Part shown: positions 40,818 to 49,965 of the stretch, piece by piece
How the letters are laid out: each line of letters starts with the position of its first letter
Numbering within the stretch: position 1 is the first letter of the stretch
NCBI RefSeq assembly: GCF_000515115.1
Contig: NZ_AZXF01000015.1
Coordinates: 101,206-165,205 of the forward strand
From: Nocardiopsis sp. CNT312
Lineage (GTDB): Bacteria > Actinomycetota > Actinomycetes > Streptosporangiales > Streptosporangiaceae
Length of the DNA stretch: 64,000 bases
Reading direction: 5' to 3'
Made by a program: the position numbers and the translations under genes
The notes under the pieces: generated by a model
The model's input: the letters and a program-made list of their open reading frames with translations, nothing else
What the model was told of the DNA's origin: nothing
Databases searched by the model: none

Positions 40818-42911
40818 TCAGGGTGCGGGGTCGGGTTCCAGGCGCACGGCGGCGACCTTGAACTCGGGCATGCGGCTGGTGGGGTCCAGTGCGGGGTTGG
40901 TGAGGTTGTTGGCGCTCTGTTCGCCCGCGTAGTGGAAGGGGACGAAGACGGTGTCCAGGCGGGCGGTGGGGGTGAGCCTGACGCGGGCGCGGGTGTGGCC
41001 GCGGCGGGAGGTGAGGCGGGCCCACTGGCCGTGGGTGAGTCCGGCGCGGGCGGCGGTGTCGGGGTGGACCTCGACGTAGGCGTCGGGTTCGGCGGCGGTG
41101 AGTTCGTCGACGCGGCGGGTTTGGGCGCCGGACTGGTAGTGGCCCATGAGGCGTCCGGTGGTGGCCAGGAGCGGGTAGTCGGGGTCGGTGTCCTCGGCCG
41201 GGGGGCGGTGTTCGACGCTGTGGAAGCGGGCGCGCCCGTCTGGGTGGGCGAAGGAGTCCAGGAACAGGCGGGGGGTGGGGGCGGAGTCGGCGCGTACGGG
41301 CCAGTAGAGGGCTTCGCCGTCGTCGAGGCGCTGGGGGGTGGCGCCGGAGTAGTCGGCGACGCCGCCGGAGGAGGCGCGGCCGAGTTCGGCCAGGACGGTG
41401 TCGGGGTCGGTGGGGAAGCGTTGGGCGGGCTGTCCCAGGCGGGTGGCCAGCGCGGAGAGGATCTCCAGGTCGGTGCGCACGCCTGCGGGGGGCGCTGTGG
41501 CGCGGCTGCGGCGCAGGATGCGCCCTTCGAGGTTGGTCATGGTGCCCGATTCCTCGGCCCACTGGGCGGTGGGCAGGACGACGTCGGCCATGGCGGCGGT
41601 CTCGGACAGGACGAAGTCGGCGGCGACGAGGAAGTCCAGGGAGGCGATGCGGGCGCGGACGCGGTCGGTGTCGGGTGCGGAGACGACGGGGTTGGAGCCG
41701 AACAGGAGCATGGCGCGGGGCCCGCCGCCGTCGCCGAGGGCGTCGAGGAGTTCGAAGGCGGAGCGTCCGGGGCCGGGCAGGGTGTCGGGGTCCACGCCCC
41801 ACACGCCGGCGACGTGGGCGCGGGCGGCGGGATCGTCGATCTTGCGGTAGCCGGGGAGCTGGTCGGCCTTCTGGCCGTGTTCGCGGCCGCCCTGGCCGTT
41901 GCCCTGGCCGGTGATGCAGCCGTATCCGCTGCCCTGGCGGCCGGGCAGGCCCAGGGCCAGGGCGAGGTTGATCCAGGCGGAGACGGTGTCGGTGCCCTTG
42001 GAGTGCTGTTCGGTGCCGCGGCCGGTGAGGATGTAGGCGGAGCGGTGGGCCGCGGCCTGGCCGAGCAGGTCGGCGGCGGCGCGGATCTGGGTGGCGGGGA
42101 CGCCGGTGACCTGCTCGGTGCGTTCGGGCCACCAGGCGGCGGCGTGTTCCCAGGTGTGGTCGAAGCCGGTGGTGCGGGCGGCGACGTAGTCGCGGTCGGT
42201 GTGGCCGCCGATGTGGGCGGCGTGCAGCAGGCCCAGGGCCAAGGCGAGGTCGGTGCCGGGTCGGGGGGCCAGGTGCATGCCGCCGCCTGCGAGGGCGGCC
42301 TGGGCGGTGGCGGAGCGGCGGGGGTCGATGACGATGAGGGTGGGTGCGGACAGGTGGCCCATCATCGGGGGCATGGTCTCGGCGGGGTTGGCGCCGGCCA
42401 GCAGGACGACCTCGCAGGTGCCGACGTCGGTGAGGGGGAAGGGCATGCCCCGGTCCAGGCCGAAGGCCTTGACGCTGCCGGCGGCGGCCGAGGACATGCA
42501 GAAGCGGCCGTTGTAGTCGATCTGGGAGGTGCCCAGTGCCAGGCGGGCGAACTTGCCCAGGGCGTAGGACTTCTCGTTGGTGAGGCCGCCGCTGCCGAAC
42601 ACCGACACCGTGTCGGGACCCGACTCCGCCCGGAGGGTGAGCAGGCGTTCGGCGATGTGGTCCAGGGCGGTGTTCCAGTCCACCTCGACCAGGTCCGCGT
42701 TGCGGTCTTTGCGCATCAGGGGCCTGGTGAGGCGGTCGGGGACGGTGAGCACCTCGGCGGAGGTCCACCCCTTGCGGCACAGGCCTCCCCGGTTGGTGGG
42801 GAAGTCGGCCGGGCGGGCGGTGAGGGTGCCGTCGTCTGCCGGCTGCAGGTGCATGGCGCACTGCAGGGCGCAGTAGGGGCAGTGGGTCCGGGTGCTCGGG
42901 GCCTGGGTCAT
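40818..42911 (-). CDS. Assimilatory nitrate reductase catalytic subunit (molybdopterin)
   Basis: 697-residue molybdenum bis-MGD enzyme. The N-terminal 4Fe-4S ligands are in HCPYCALQCAMH and GGLCRKG. The Mo-binding region has DYNGRFCMSSAAAG, with Cys as the probable Mo ligand. Further marks are NPAETMPPMMGHL, ITGQGNGQGGREHGQK and the C-terminal dinucleotide-binding domain (LLATTGRLMGHYQSGAQTRR, PFHYAGEQSANNLTNP). This is the NarB/NasC type that reduces nitrate to nitrite in the cytoplasm. It overlaps the narK-type gene by 4 bp. Confidence 0.94.
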   Translation of the reverse strand: MTQAPSTRTHCPYCALQCAMHLQPADDGTLTARPADFPTNRGGLCRKGWTSAEVLTVPDRLTRPLMRKDRNADLVEVDWNTALDHIAERLLTLRAESGPDTVSVFGSGGLTNEKSYALGKFARLALGTSQIDYNGRFCMSSAAAGSVKAFGLDRGMPFPLTDVGTCEVVLLAGANPAETMPPMMGHLSAPTLIVIDPRRSATAQAALAGGGMHLAPRPGTDLALALGLLHAAHIGGHTDRDYVAARTTGFDHTWEHAAAWWPERTEQVTGVPATQIRAAADLLGQAAAHRSAYILTGRGTEQHSKGTDTVSAWINLALALGLPGRQGSGYGCITGQGNGQGGREHGQKADQLPGYRKIDDPAARAHVAGVWGVDPDTLPGPGRSAFELLDALGDGGGPRAMLLFGSNPVVSAPDTDRVRARIASLDFLVAADFVLSETAAMADVVLPTAQWAEESGTMTNLEGRILRRSRATAPPAGVRTDLEILSALATRLGQPAQRFPTDPDTVLAELGRASSGGVADYSGATPQRLDDGEALYWPVRADSAPTPRLFLDSFAHPDGRARFHSVEHRPPAEDTDPDYPLLATTGRLMGHYQSGAQTRRVDELTAAEPDAYVEVHPDTAARAGLTHGQWARLTSRRGHTRARVRLTPTARLDTVFVPFHYAGEQSANNLTNPALDPTSRMPEFKVAAVRLEPDPAP

Positions 42912-44287
42912 CGTGCAGCCGTCTCCGTGGTGGTGGCCTGGGCGGTGGCGGTCAGGGCAGGGGTGCGCATGTAGACGAGGTAGGTCAGGGCGGCGCACAC
43001 CAGGTAGTACATCAGGAAGGCGATGAAGCCGGGTGCGGCGGAGCCGGTGGAGGCGAAGGACTCGCGGAAGACGAGGTTGATGCCGACGCCGCCCAGGGCT
43101 CCCATGGCGCCGATGAGGCCGAGCATGGAGCTGGAGACGCGCTTGTTGAAGGCCAGGGTGTCCTCGCGGGGCGCGCCTTCGGCGATGGCGTTCTGGGCCT
43201 TGGCGGCGTAGATGGAGGGGATCATCTTGTAGGTGGAGCCGTTGCCGACACCGGTGAGGACGAACACCACGATGAACGCGGAGACGAACAGGGCGAGGTG
43301 GTCGGCGTTGATGGAGAAGATGACGACTCCGGTGCCGGCGACCATGGCCAGGAAGTTGAGCAGGGTGACGCGGGCGCCGCCGAAGCGGTCGGCCATCTTG
43401 CCGCCGATGGGGCGGATGAGGGAGCCGATGGCCGGGCCGAGGAAGGTGACCATGGCGGCCTGGAGCGGCTGGAGGCCGAACTGGTTCTGCAGCAGCAGGC
43501 CGAAGGCGAAGCCGAAGCCGATGAAGGAGCCGAACGTGCCGATGTAGAGCACCGACATCATCCAGAAGTGGCGGTCCTTGGTGGCGGCCAGTTGGGCGCT
43601 GATGTCGGGCTTGGCGCTGGTGAGGTTGTGCATGCCGCGAGAGGCCACCCAGATGGCCAGCAGGATGAAGGGCACGTAGAACAGTGGGACGAGCGCTCCG
43701 CCTTCGACGGTGAAGACGGCGATGATGGCTAGGCCGACGAGCTGGACGGTGGCGACGCCGATGTTGCCGCCGCCGGCGTTCATGCCCAGGGCCCAGCCCT
43801 TCTCCTTCTCGGGGAAGAAGAAGTTGATGTTGGCCATGGAGGAGGAGAAGTTGCCTCCGCCTACGCCCGCGGTGGCGGCCAGGGCCACGAACACCCAGTA
43901 GGGCGTCTCGGGGTGCTGGATGAGGTAGACGGCCAGCAGGGTGGGCACGAGCAGGGTGATCGAGGAGATGATCGTCCAGTTGCGCCCGCCGAACATGGGC
44001 ACGGCCAGGGTGTAGGGGATGCGCAGGACGGCACCGACGAGGGAGACGATCGACACGAGCAGGAACTTCTGCTCGGGCGCCCAGTCGAATCCGGCGTCGG
44101 GCGTCATGAACAGGGCGAGCACCGACCAGAAGCTCCAGACGGAGAAGCCGATGTGCTCGGAGAAGATGGACGCCCACAGGTTGCGCTTGGCGATGGGTCG
44201 GCCGGTGGTGTTCCAGAACCTGTCGTTCTCCGGATCCCAGTCGCTGATCCAGTGCTTGCCCGTGCGTGTTCCGGCTTCGGGGGTCAC
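42908..44287 (-). CDS. narK: Nitrate/nitrite MFS transporter (NarK type)
   Basis: 459-residue major-facilitator protein with about twelve helices. Nitrate-signature-like stretches GVGGGNFSSSMANINFFFPEKEKGWALGMNAGGGNIGVA and TGVGNGSTYKMIPSIYAA are present, including the double Gly-Asn motifs of NarK/NasA. A hydrophilic N-terminus (about 35 residues) is longer than usual. GTG start. It is first gene of narK-narB-nasB and follows a GlnR site, so it probably imports nitrate for assimilation under nitrogen limitation. Confidence 0.92.
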   Translation of the reverse strand: MTPEAGTRTGKHWISDWDPENDRFWNTTGRPIAKRNLWASIFSEHIGFSVWSFWSVLALFMTPDAGFDWAPEQKFLLVSIVSLVGAVLRIPYTLAVPMFGGRNWTIISSITLLVPTLLAVYLIQHPETPYWVFVALAATAGVGGGNFSSSMANINFFFPEKEKGWALGMNAGGGNIGVATVQLVGLAIIAVFTVEGGALVPLFYVPFILLAIWVASRGMHNLTSAKPDISAQLAATKDRHFWMMSVLYIGTFGSFIGFGFAFGLLLQNQFGLQPLQAAMVTFLGPAIGSLIRPIGGKMADRFGGARVTLLNFLAMVAGTGVVIFSINADHLALFVSAFIVVFVLTGVGNGSTYKMIPSIYAAKAQNAIAEGAPREDTLAFNKRVSSSMLGLIGAMGALGGVGINLVFRESFASTGSAAPGFIAFLMYYLVCAALTYLVYMRTPALTATAQATTTETAAR

Positions 44288-44361
44288 GGCCGGCCCTTCC
44301 TACTCGGTGGTGTTGACGAAACCGAAGGTAGGAAGGGCGCGTTGCCTGGAGGTGTCCGGCC

Positions 44362-44399
44362 GTAACACGCGAGAAACAGTCGTCTCACCCGACGGTCAT
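44362..44399. promoter_or_regulatory. GlnR box upstream of narK
   Basis: GTAAC-ACGCGA-GAAAC (44362-44377) matches the GlnR unit gTnAC-n6-GaAAc exactly. Two further pentamers at the same 11-bp period (CTCAC 44384, GTCAT 44395) are weaker. The box lies 75 bp upstream of the GTG of narK. GlnR control of nitrate assimilation is established in actinomycetes; the glnR gene is not in the window. Confidence 0.75.
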
Positions 44400-44552
44400 C
44401 GAGGCGGTGAGAACCCCGCCCTCACGGCGTGTTTTGGAGTGCGCACGGTACGGATGCGGTGTTGGCCGCGGTCACCCGCACCACTCCTGGCCAGAGCCTT
44501 CGGGGCGGTGGGGGCCGATGGTCGGCACCGCTCTGCCCGAAGGCGGCTTGCC

Positions 44553-44565
44553 GGGATAAAATCCC
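44553..44565 (+). promoter_or_regulatory. Palindrome GGGAT-AAA-ATCCC with embedded -10 (TAAAAT)
   Basis: A perfect 13-bp palindrome contains a -10-like TAAAAT (44557-44562). It lies 20 bp upstream of the first ATG of the Rieske protein gene. A repressor bound here would cover the promoter. No -35 is evident. Confidence 0.4.
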
Positions 44566-44584
44566 AGTTCACAAACGGTGTGAG

Positions 44585-45532
44585 ATGGGCTGGGCCCGCA
44601 TGATGGCGAGGGCTGTGGGTAGTGGCCCTGCCATGAGACTCGGAGAACGCGTACGCACGATCGAGCGCGAGGAACGACTCGATCCGGCGGCGGACCGGCT
44701 CCAGGAGCTGGCCGACACGGTACCCGACGGACCCGTGCGGGACCTGGTGAACGGTGTCCACCTCGGGCATCCGGTGCATCCGCTCGCGGTACATCTGCCC
44801 CTGGGCGCGTGGCTGTCGGCGACACTGTTGGACCTGTTGCCCGGTGACCACCGGGCCGGAGCGCACGCCCTGATCAACGTCGGGCTGCTGAGCTCGCTGC
44901 CGGCCGCGTTCAGCGGACTGGTCGACCTGTCCAGCGAGCACAGGCGGCACAAGCGCGTCGGCGTGGTCCACGCCGCGGCCAATGGCTGCGGGATGCTGCT
45001 TTTCGGGGCCTCCTCGCTGGCGCGTACTCGCGGCCGGGACGGGTGGGGCCTCGCCCTGGCCCTGGCAGGCCTCGGCGCGGTCGGTGAGGGTGGATCCCTC
45101 GGCGGCCACCTCGCCTACTACCGGGCGGTGGGCGCCAACCACGCGGACCACCTGCTCGACCGCATACCGGCGCAGTGGAGCGACCTCGGCGCCCTCGACG
45201 GCTTCGCCGACGGCGAGTTGGGGCAGGCGTGGGTGAACGGTACGCCGATCGTGGTCGTGCGGTCGGGTGCGACCGTGCGCGCCCTGATCGGGACGTGCCC
45301 CCATAGGGGCGCGCCGCTGGCGGAGGGCACCCTGGCGCACGGGTGCCTGCGGTGCCCGTGGCACGGCAGTGAGTTCCGTGTCGACGACGGTTCGGTCGTC
45401 CACGGGCCCGCAACGGCGGCGCTGGAGAGCCTGGAGGCAGCGGTGGTCGGCGGTCGCGTCCGGGTCCGGCTCAGGGGGGTCCCTCCGCGCCGCGGAGACG
45501 GAGGGCGAGCGGGGGGAGAGGGAGATGGGTGA
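44585..45532 (+). CDS. DUF2231 membrane domain fused to a Rieske [2Fe-2S] domain
   Basis: 315-residue protein. After about 60 residues a DUF2231-like membrane module (HPLAVHLPLGAWLSATLLDLL, four helices to about residue 185) leads into a Rieske domain at about 215-300 with cluster ligands in CPHRGAPLAEG and CPWHGSEF. The start is uncertain: ATGs at 44585, 44600 and 44633 are in frame. It overlaps the dehydrogenase remnant by 8 bp. A membrane-linked electron-transfer or stress role is plausible but inferred. Confidence 0.8.
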   Translation: MGWARMMARAVGSGPAMRLGERVRTIEREERLDPAADRLQELADTVPDGPVRDLVNGVHLGHPVHPLAVHLPLGAWLSATLLDLLPGDHRAGAHALINVGLLSSLPAAFSGLVDLSSEHRRHKRVGVVHAAANGCGMLLFGASSLARTRGRDGWGLALALAGLGAVGEGGSLGGHLAYYRAVGANHADHLLDRIPAQWSDLGALDGFADGELGQAWVNGTPIVVVRSGATVRALIGTCPHRGAPLAEGTLAHGCLRCPWHGSEFRVDDGSVVHGPATAALESLEAAVVGGRVRVRLRGVPPRRGDGGRAGGEGDG

Positions 45533-46380
45533 CAGACAGCCGCCGGCCCAGAGCCAGGACCACCCCGGACGGACCGGCCCCATGGAGCCTCAGCCCCGTG
45601 ACGAGATGCGCGGATACGAAGGCGGGGAGCTGCTGCGGGGCAGCCGGGCGCTGATCACGGGGGGCGACTCCGGGATCGGCCGTGCCGTGGCGGTGGCGTT
45701 CGCCAAGGAGGGTGCGGACGTGGTCTTCGGTTACCTGAGTGAGGACGAGGAGGCCCGGCACACGGTTGGCCTGGTGGAGAGGGAGGGACGCCGCGCGGTT
45801 GCGGTCCGGGGCGATGTGGCCGATGAGTCCCACTGCTCTGAGCTGGTGCGCCGGGCCGCCGAGGAGTTGGGCGGCATCGATGTGCTGGTGGAGCACGCTG
45901 CCACCCAGAGCCCGGTCGACGACTTCACGGACCTGAGCACGGAGGTTCTGCGCCGGACGTTCGACGTCAACGTGATGGGGGTGTTCTGGACGATCCGCGA
46001 GGCGCTCCCGTACATGTCCGAGGGGGGAGCCATCATCATCACCGGCTCGGTCAACGGTCTGCGGGGCAAATGACTCGCTGATCGACTACGCGGCGAGCAA
46101 GTCCGCGGTCATGAACCTGTCCCTGTCACTGTCCAAGGCCCTGCGGGGGCGGGGCATCCGAGTGAACTGTGTGGCCCCGGGGCCGGTGTGGACGCCGCTG
46201 ATCCCCGCAACGCTGGGCGAGCGCGGTACCGAGGGCTTCGGTGCGCAGGCGCCCATGGGCCGGGCCGCCGATCCAGACGAGATCGCCCCTTCGTACGTGT
46301 TCTTCGCGAGCGGGCGCCTCTCGTCCTACTACACGGGTGAGACCCTCGCCCCGACCGGCGGGGAGATCCAGCCGAGCTGA
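45525..46380 (+). pseudogene. Short-chain dehydrogenase (YghA/GlcDH-like), single-base frameshift
   Basis: An SDR gene of about 285 codons. The first frame gives ALITGGDSGIGRAVAVAFA (cofactor motif), EHAATQS, and IIITGSVNGLRGK before a stop at 46071. The second frame continues DSLIDYAASKSAVMNLS (catalytic Tyr-x3-Lys), VNCVAPGPVWTPL and YYTGETLAPTGG. Removing one A from the AAA at 46068-46070 restores RGNDSLIDYAASK. The break falls just before the catalytic Tyr, so neither part can work alone. It could be true decay or a sequencing error. ATG has the SD GGGGGGAGAGGGAG. Confidence 0.85.
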
Positions 46381-46389
46381 AACGCGGAC

Positions 46390-46446
46390 GGCGGCGCGTG
46401 GTGTCCGTGCGCCGCCGCCGGAGCCCCTCCCGTGTGTGGGAGGGGC
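46390..46446. terminator. Two tandem hairpins between convergent genes
   Basis: First hairpin GGCGGCGC / GCGCCGCC (46390-46416), second GCCCCTCCC / GGGAGGGGC with loop GTGTGT (46423-46446). Together they separate the dehydrogenase remnant from catalase. Confidence 0.7.
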
Positions 46447-46451
46447 GGGTA

Positions 46452-48542
46452 TCAGGCGCCGACGCCGTCGGTGGGCCGGTCCCAGTGGCGGTGCAGGCCG
46501 ATCAGCCGGGCGAACTCCTCGGTGAGTTCGTGGTCGGCGTCGGGCGACCGCACCACGCCGTGGGTGCTGTCCGTTCCCTGGACGGGGCGCGACAGCGACT
46601 CGGGCACCCCGGGGCCGTTGAGCAGTGCGGCTCCGGCACCGATCGCAGCGATCGCTTTGTGGTGCTTGTACGCCTCCAGGACGAAGTGCCGGGCCGCGCC
46701 GTCCACGGTGAGCGCCTCGACCTCGCCGCCCGGAACCGCCACGGCGTCGTAGAGCACCGAGGACACGGTGGTGTGGGCGCGGTCTACCTGCAGGGTTGCG
46801 CCGTCGCGGGTACGTACCTCCCCGTCCAGTGGCGCGAGCATCTCCACGACAGCCCCCCTGGCCGTGAGGGAGTCGCGCAGCGCCTCGGCGGCCGTGCTGT
46901 CCACCCCGTGAGCGACCAGGACCGCGACCTGGCGTCCGGTCAGGGCGCCGAAGGCGGTGTTGGCCTGGCTGAGAGCGGGTGAGGCGGGGGCGGGACCGGT
47001 GGCGGTCTCGGGTTCCTGGGGCGGTTCCACCCCTATGCCCTCGGCGACGTCAGCGGCAAGGGCGTAGTCGACGTTGACCAGGTTGGCGACCACGCGTCGG
47101 CGCACCCCGAGCTCCTCGCACTTGCCGAGTTCGAAGCGGAAGGCGGCGACGAGGTGGTCCCGCTCCCAGTGGGAGAGGCTGTTGAGGAACAGCCGCGCCT
47201 GGGAGTAGTGGTCCTTGAAGCTCTCCGCACGCTGCCGGACCTTGCGGCCTTCCAACTTCTCCGTGTAGTGCCGGTAGACGCTCTCGTCGGCCAGGGCCGG
47301 GCAGCCGCCGCCCAGGGAGTTCGGGAAGTACGAGGTCCGCCCGCGGTGCACTCGGTGCTGGGCGAACCCGTCGCGCTGGTTGTTGCTCACCTGCGCCACT
47401 GGTCGGTTGACCGGTATTTGCTGGAAGTTGGAGCCGCCCAGGCGCAGCAACTGCGTGTCCAGATAGGAGAAGTTGCGGGCTTGGAGCAGGGGGTCGTTGG
47501 TGAAGTCGATGCCCGGGACCACGTTGGCCGTGTGGAAGGCGACCTGCTCGGTCTCGGCGAAGAAGTTGTCCGGGTTGCGGTTCAGGACCAGTCTTCCGAT
47601 CGGCCTGACCGGGACTTCCTCTTCGGGGATAATCTTCGTGGCGTCCAGCAGATCGAAGGCGAAGCGGTGCTCGTCCTCCTCGGGCACCAGTTGCACACCC
47701 AGCTCCCATTCGGGGTACTGGCCGCGTTCGATGGCCTCCCACAGGTCGCGGCGGTTGTAGTCGGGGTCCTTGCCCTGGATGCGCTGGGCCTCGTCCCAGA
47801 CCAGCGAGTGCGTGCCGAGCAGGGGCGTCCAGTGGAACTTGACGAAGGTGCCCCGGCCCTGGGCGTTGACGAACCGGAAGGTGTGGACTCCGAAGCCCTG
47901 CATGGTCCGGTAGCTGCGCGGGATCGCGCGGTCGGACATCAGCCACATCATCATGTGGGTGGTCTCCGGTTGCAGGCCCACGAAGTCCCACAGGGTGTCG
48001 TGGGCGGACTGGGCCTGCGGGATCTCGTTGTGGGGCTCCGGTTTGACCGCGTGCACGAAGTCCGGGAACTTGATGCCGTCCTGGATGAAGAAGACCGGCA
48101 TGTTGTTGCCGACCAGGTCGTAGTTGCCCTGCGTGGTGTAGAACTTGACCGCGAAGCCCCGGACGTCGCGCACTGTGTCCGCCGACCCGCGGGAGCCCGC
48201 CACGGTGGAGAAGCGGACGAAGACCGGTGTGGTGACGTCGGGGCCGCTCAGAAAGTGCGCGGACGTCACGTCGGACAGGTCCTCGTAGGGCGTGAAGTGG
48301 CCGTAGGCGCCCGCACCCCTGGCGTGCACGACCCTCTCCGGGATGCGCTCGTGGTCGAAGTGGGTGATCTTCTCCCGGGCGTGGAAGTCCTCCAGCAGGG
48401 TCGGACCGCGCTCGCCGACGCTCAACGCGTTGTCGGTGTCCTCGACACGGACACCGGTATCGGTGGTGAGGGGGCCCGCCGAGTCGGTCCGGGATGCTTC
48501 CAGGAGCCGGTTCTTGGCGTCCTGTTCTTTGTCGTCGGTCAT
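46452..48542 (-). CDS. katE: Large-subunit (clade 2) catalase, KatE type
   Basis: 696-residue haem catalase. Catalytic His is in [12 protein letters not shown], Asn in [10 protein letters not shown], and the haem-ligand Tyr in [14 protein letters not shown]. Residues about 530-690 add the flavodoxin/DJ-1-like C-terminal domain ([31 protein letters not shown]) that defines the large HPII type. It destroys hydrogen peroxide in the cytoplasm. ATG has GGAGG upstream. It lies among other stress genes (Rieske protein, dehydrogenase, metal efflux). Confidence 0.96.
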   Translation of the reverse strand: MTDDKEQDAKNRLLEASRTDSAGPLTTDTGVRVEDTDNALSVGERGPTLLEDFHAREKITHFDHERIPERVVHARGAGAYGHFTPYEDLSDVTSAHFLSGPDVTTPVFVRFSTVAGSRGSADTVRDVRGFAVKFYTTQGNYDLVGNNMPVFFIQDGIKFPDFVHAVKPEPHNEIPQAQSAHDTLWDFVGLQPETTHMMMWLMSDRAIPRSYRTMQGFGVHTFRFVNAQGRGTFVKFHWTPLLGTHSLVWDEAQRIQGKDPDYNRRDLWEAIERGQYPEWELGVQLVPEEDEHRFAFDLLDATKIIPEEEVPVRPIGRLVLNRNPDNFFAETEQVAFHTANVVPGIDFTNDPLLQARNFSYLDTQLLRLGGSNFQQIPVNRPVAQVSNNQRDGFAQHRVHRGRTSYFPNSLGGGCPALADESVYRHYTEKLEGRKVRQRAESFKDHYSQARLFLNSLSHWERDHLVAAFRFELGKCEELGVRRRVVANLVNVDYALAADVAEGIGVEPPQEPETATGPAPASPALSQANTAFGALTGRQVAVLVAHGVDSTAAEALRDSLTARGAVVEMLAPLDGEVRTRDGATLQVDRAHTTVSSVLYDAVAVPGGEVEALTVDGAARHFVLEAYKHHKAIAAIGAGAALLNGPGVPESLSRPVQGTDSTHGVVRSPDADHELTEEFARLIGLHRHWDRPTDGVGA

Positions 48543-48841
48543 GGGTGAGCCTCCGAATCACGGAAAGCAAGGTTTGATGACTCTCGGTGTTCACACTGAC
48601 CGCTTGGGAACGACTGCAAACCTGGTGCACCGAGAATTGACCCGCTCTGGCCCTGATCGGCCCCCGGCGGCGTTCGCCCTGGTCTTTGGCCGCGGGCGAG
48701 CGGCCTGCCCTCCCGCGGCGCCCCCGTTCCCTCAGCGCGGCGGGGTGGAGCGCGTGCCAGGTCAAGGACCTCATCGAAGGACGATACGTGTCGGCGCTGG
48801 TCCTCGGTGTACCGGTTGATGAGGGCGCGGGGCCGCGCGGG
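48543..48841. other. Intergenic region containing the katE promoter
   Basis: No gene is supported. The katE promoter must lie here on the minus strand, but I cannot place convincing -35/-10 or stress-sigma elements. CTCGGTG (48573-48579) recurs inverted as CACCGAG (48627-48633). Confidence 0.4.
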
Positions 48842-49528
48842 TCAGTGGCGGCAGGAGCACGCGTCGGTGCCGGGGGTGACGGCCAGGGCGATTCCGGTCG
48901 GGGCGCAGCAGCCCTCGCCCTTCCAGGCCCGGCGGCCCTCCCTGAGGGCCAGGGCCGCGATGAACAGGGCGGCGGCCGGGTCGGCCCACGCCCATCCGAG
49001 CAGTGCGTTGGCGAGCAGGCCCACGAGCAGGGCCGCGGACAGGTAGGCGCACAGCAGGGTCTGCTTGGAGTCGGCCACCGCCGAGGCCGAGCCGAGTGCG
49101 GTCCCGGTGCGGCGCTGGGCCAGGGACAGCGCGGGCATGATCACCACCGACAGCGCGGCGACGGCGATGCCCACGGCTGAGGGGGCGGCCTCGGTGCCGC
49201 CGAGGAGGAGGGTGTGCAGGGCGTCGAAGGTGACGTAGGCGGCCAGTGCGAAGAACGACACGGCGATGACGCGCAGCGCCCGGCGTTCGCGGGCCTGGCG
49301 TACCTCGGGTCGGCGTGCGGAGAACTGCCAGGCCACGGCGGCGGCCGAGGACACCTCGATGAGGGAGTCCAGGCCGAATCCGATGAGGGCGGTGGAAGAG
49401 GCGAGGGCGCCGGCGGACAGGGCGACGACGGCTTCGACGAGGTTGTAGGCGATGGTGGCGGCGACCAGGAGGCGGATGCGTCGGGTCAGGGCCGCGCGGC
49501 GCTGGTCGGTGGGTGGTGGGGCGGTCAT
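48842..49528 (-). CDS. Cation-diffusion-facilitator-like metal transporter
   Basis: 228-residue membrane protein with about six helices resembling the CDF transmembrane domain. The expected metal-site positions read FGLDSLIE and VADSKQT. The cytoplasmic CDF domain is absent. The C-terminus ends in a Cys/His-rich stretch (CCAPTG, CSCRH) that could bind metal. ATG 49528 overlaps the stop of the ArsR-type gene (TGATG). With a CmtR-like regulator as its partner, export of Cd2+, Pb2+ or Zn2+ is likely. Confidence 0.8.
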   Translation of the reverse strand: MTAPPPTDQRRAALTRRIRLLVAATIAYNLVEAVVALSAGALASSTALIGFGLDSLIEVSSAAAVAWQFSARRPEVRQARERRALRVIAVSFFALAAYVTFDALHTLLLGGTEAAPSAVGIAVAALSVVIMPALSLAQRRTGTALGSASAVADSKQTLLCAYLSAALLVGLLANALLGWAWADPAAALFIAALALREGRRAWKGEGCCAPTGIALAVTPGTDACSCRH

Positions 49529-49857
49529 CAGCACGTTCTCTGGTCGTCGGTGCAGGCCTGGTCGGTGTTCACGGCCAGGACGGCGGCGCGCAGGTCGTCC
49601 AGGGCGTGGGCCAGGCGGGGATCGGCGAGTTCGTAGCGGGAGCGGCGGCCCACGGGGACGGCGACGACCAGGCCGCAGTCGCGCAGGCAGGCCAGGTGGT
49701 TGGACAGGCGGGTACGGCTGACGTCCAGCTGCTCGGCGAGGTCGGCGGGGTGTGCGGGGCTTTCCCGCAGGGCGAGCAGGATGCGGCAGCGCAGGGGGTC
49801 GGCCAGGGCGCGGCCGAAGCGGGCCAGCGCGTCGATTCCGGTGGCGAGGGCGAGCAT
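49528..49857 (-). CDS. cmtR: ArsR/SmtB-family metal sensor, CmtR-like
   Basis: 109-residue winged-helix repressor. With ATG 49857 as start the Cys residues fall at 57, 61 (LACLRDCGL) and 102 (DQACTD), exactly the Cd/Pb ligand positions known from mycobacterial CmtR; this also supports the start choice over GTG 49872. A -10-like TACTCT at 49862-49867 makes leaderless translation from this ATG likely. It presumably represses itself and the co-transcribed transporter until metal binds. Confidence 0.88.
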   Translation of the reverse strand: MLALATGIDALARFGRALADPLRCRILLALRESPAHPADLAEQLDVSRTRLSNHLACLRDCGLVVAVPVGRRSRYELADPRLAHALDDLRAAVLAVNTDQACTDDQRTC

Positions 49858-49872
49858 GCCACTAGAGTACAC

Positions 49873-49894
49873 GTTCTCGTGAATTCACGAAAAC
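49873..49894. promoter_or_regulatory. Operator palindrome upstream of the CmtR-like gene
   Basis: TCGTGAATTCACGA is a perfect 14-bp palindrome (49877-49890). Outer GTT/AAC extend it to 22 bp with one mismatched pair. It covers the spacer/-35 region of the leaderless promoter, the expected position for autorepression by an ArsR-type dimer. Confidence 0.75.
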
Positions 49895-49965
49895 ATGGAT
49901 CTTTGGTGGTCCGCACCGTACCCGTGCGGCGCGGACCACCGCCGTGCGGTGCCGGGAGAGGCGGT

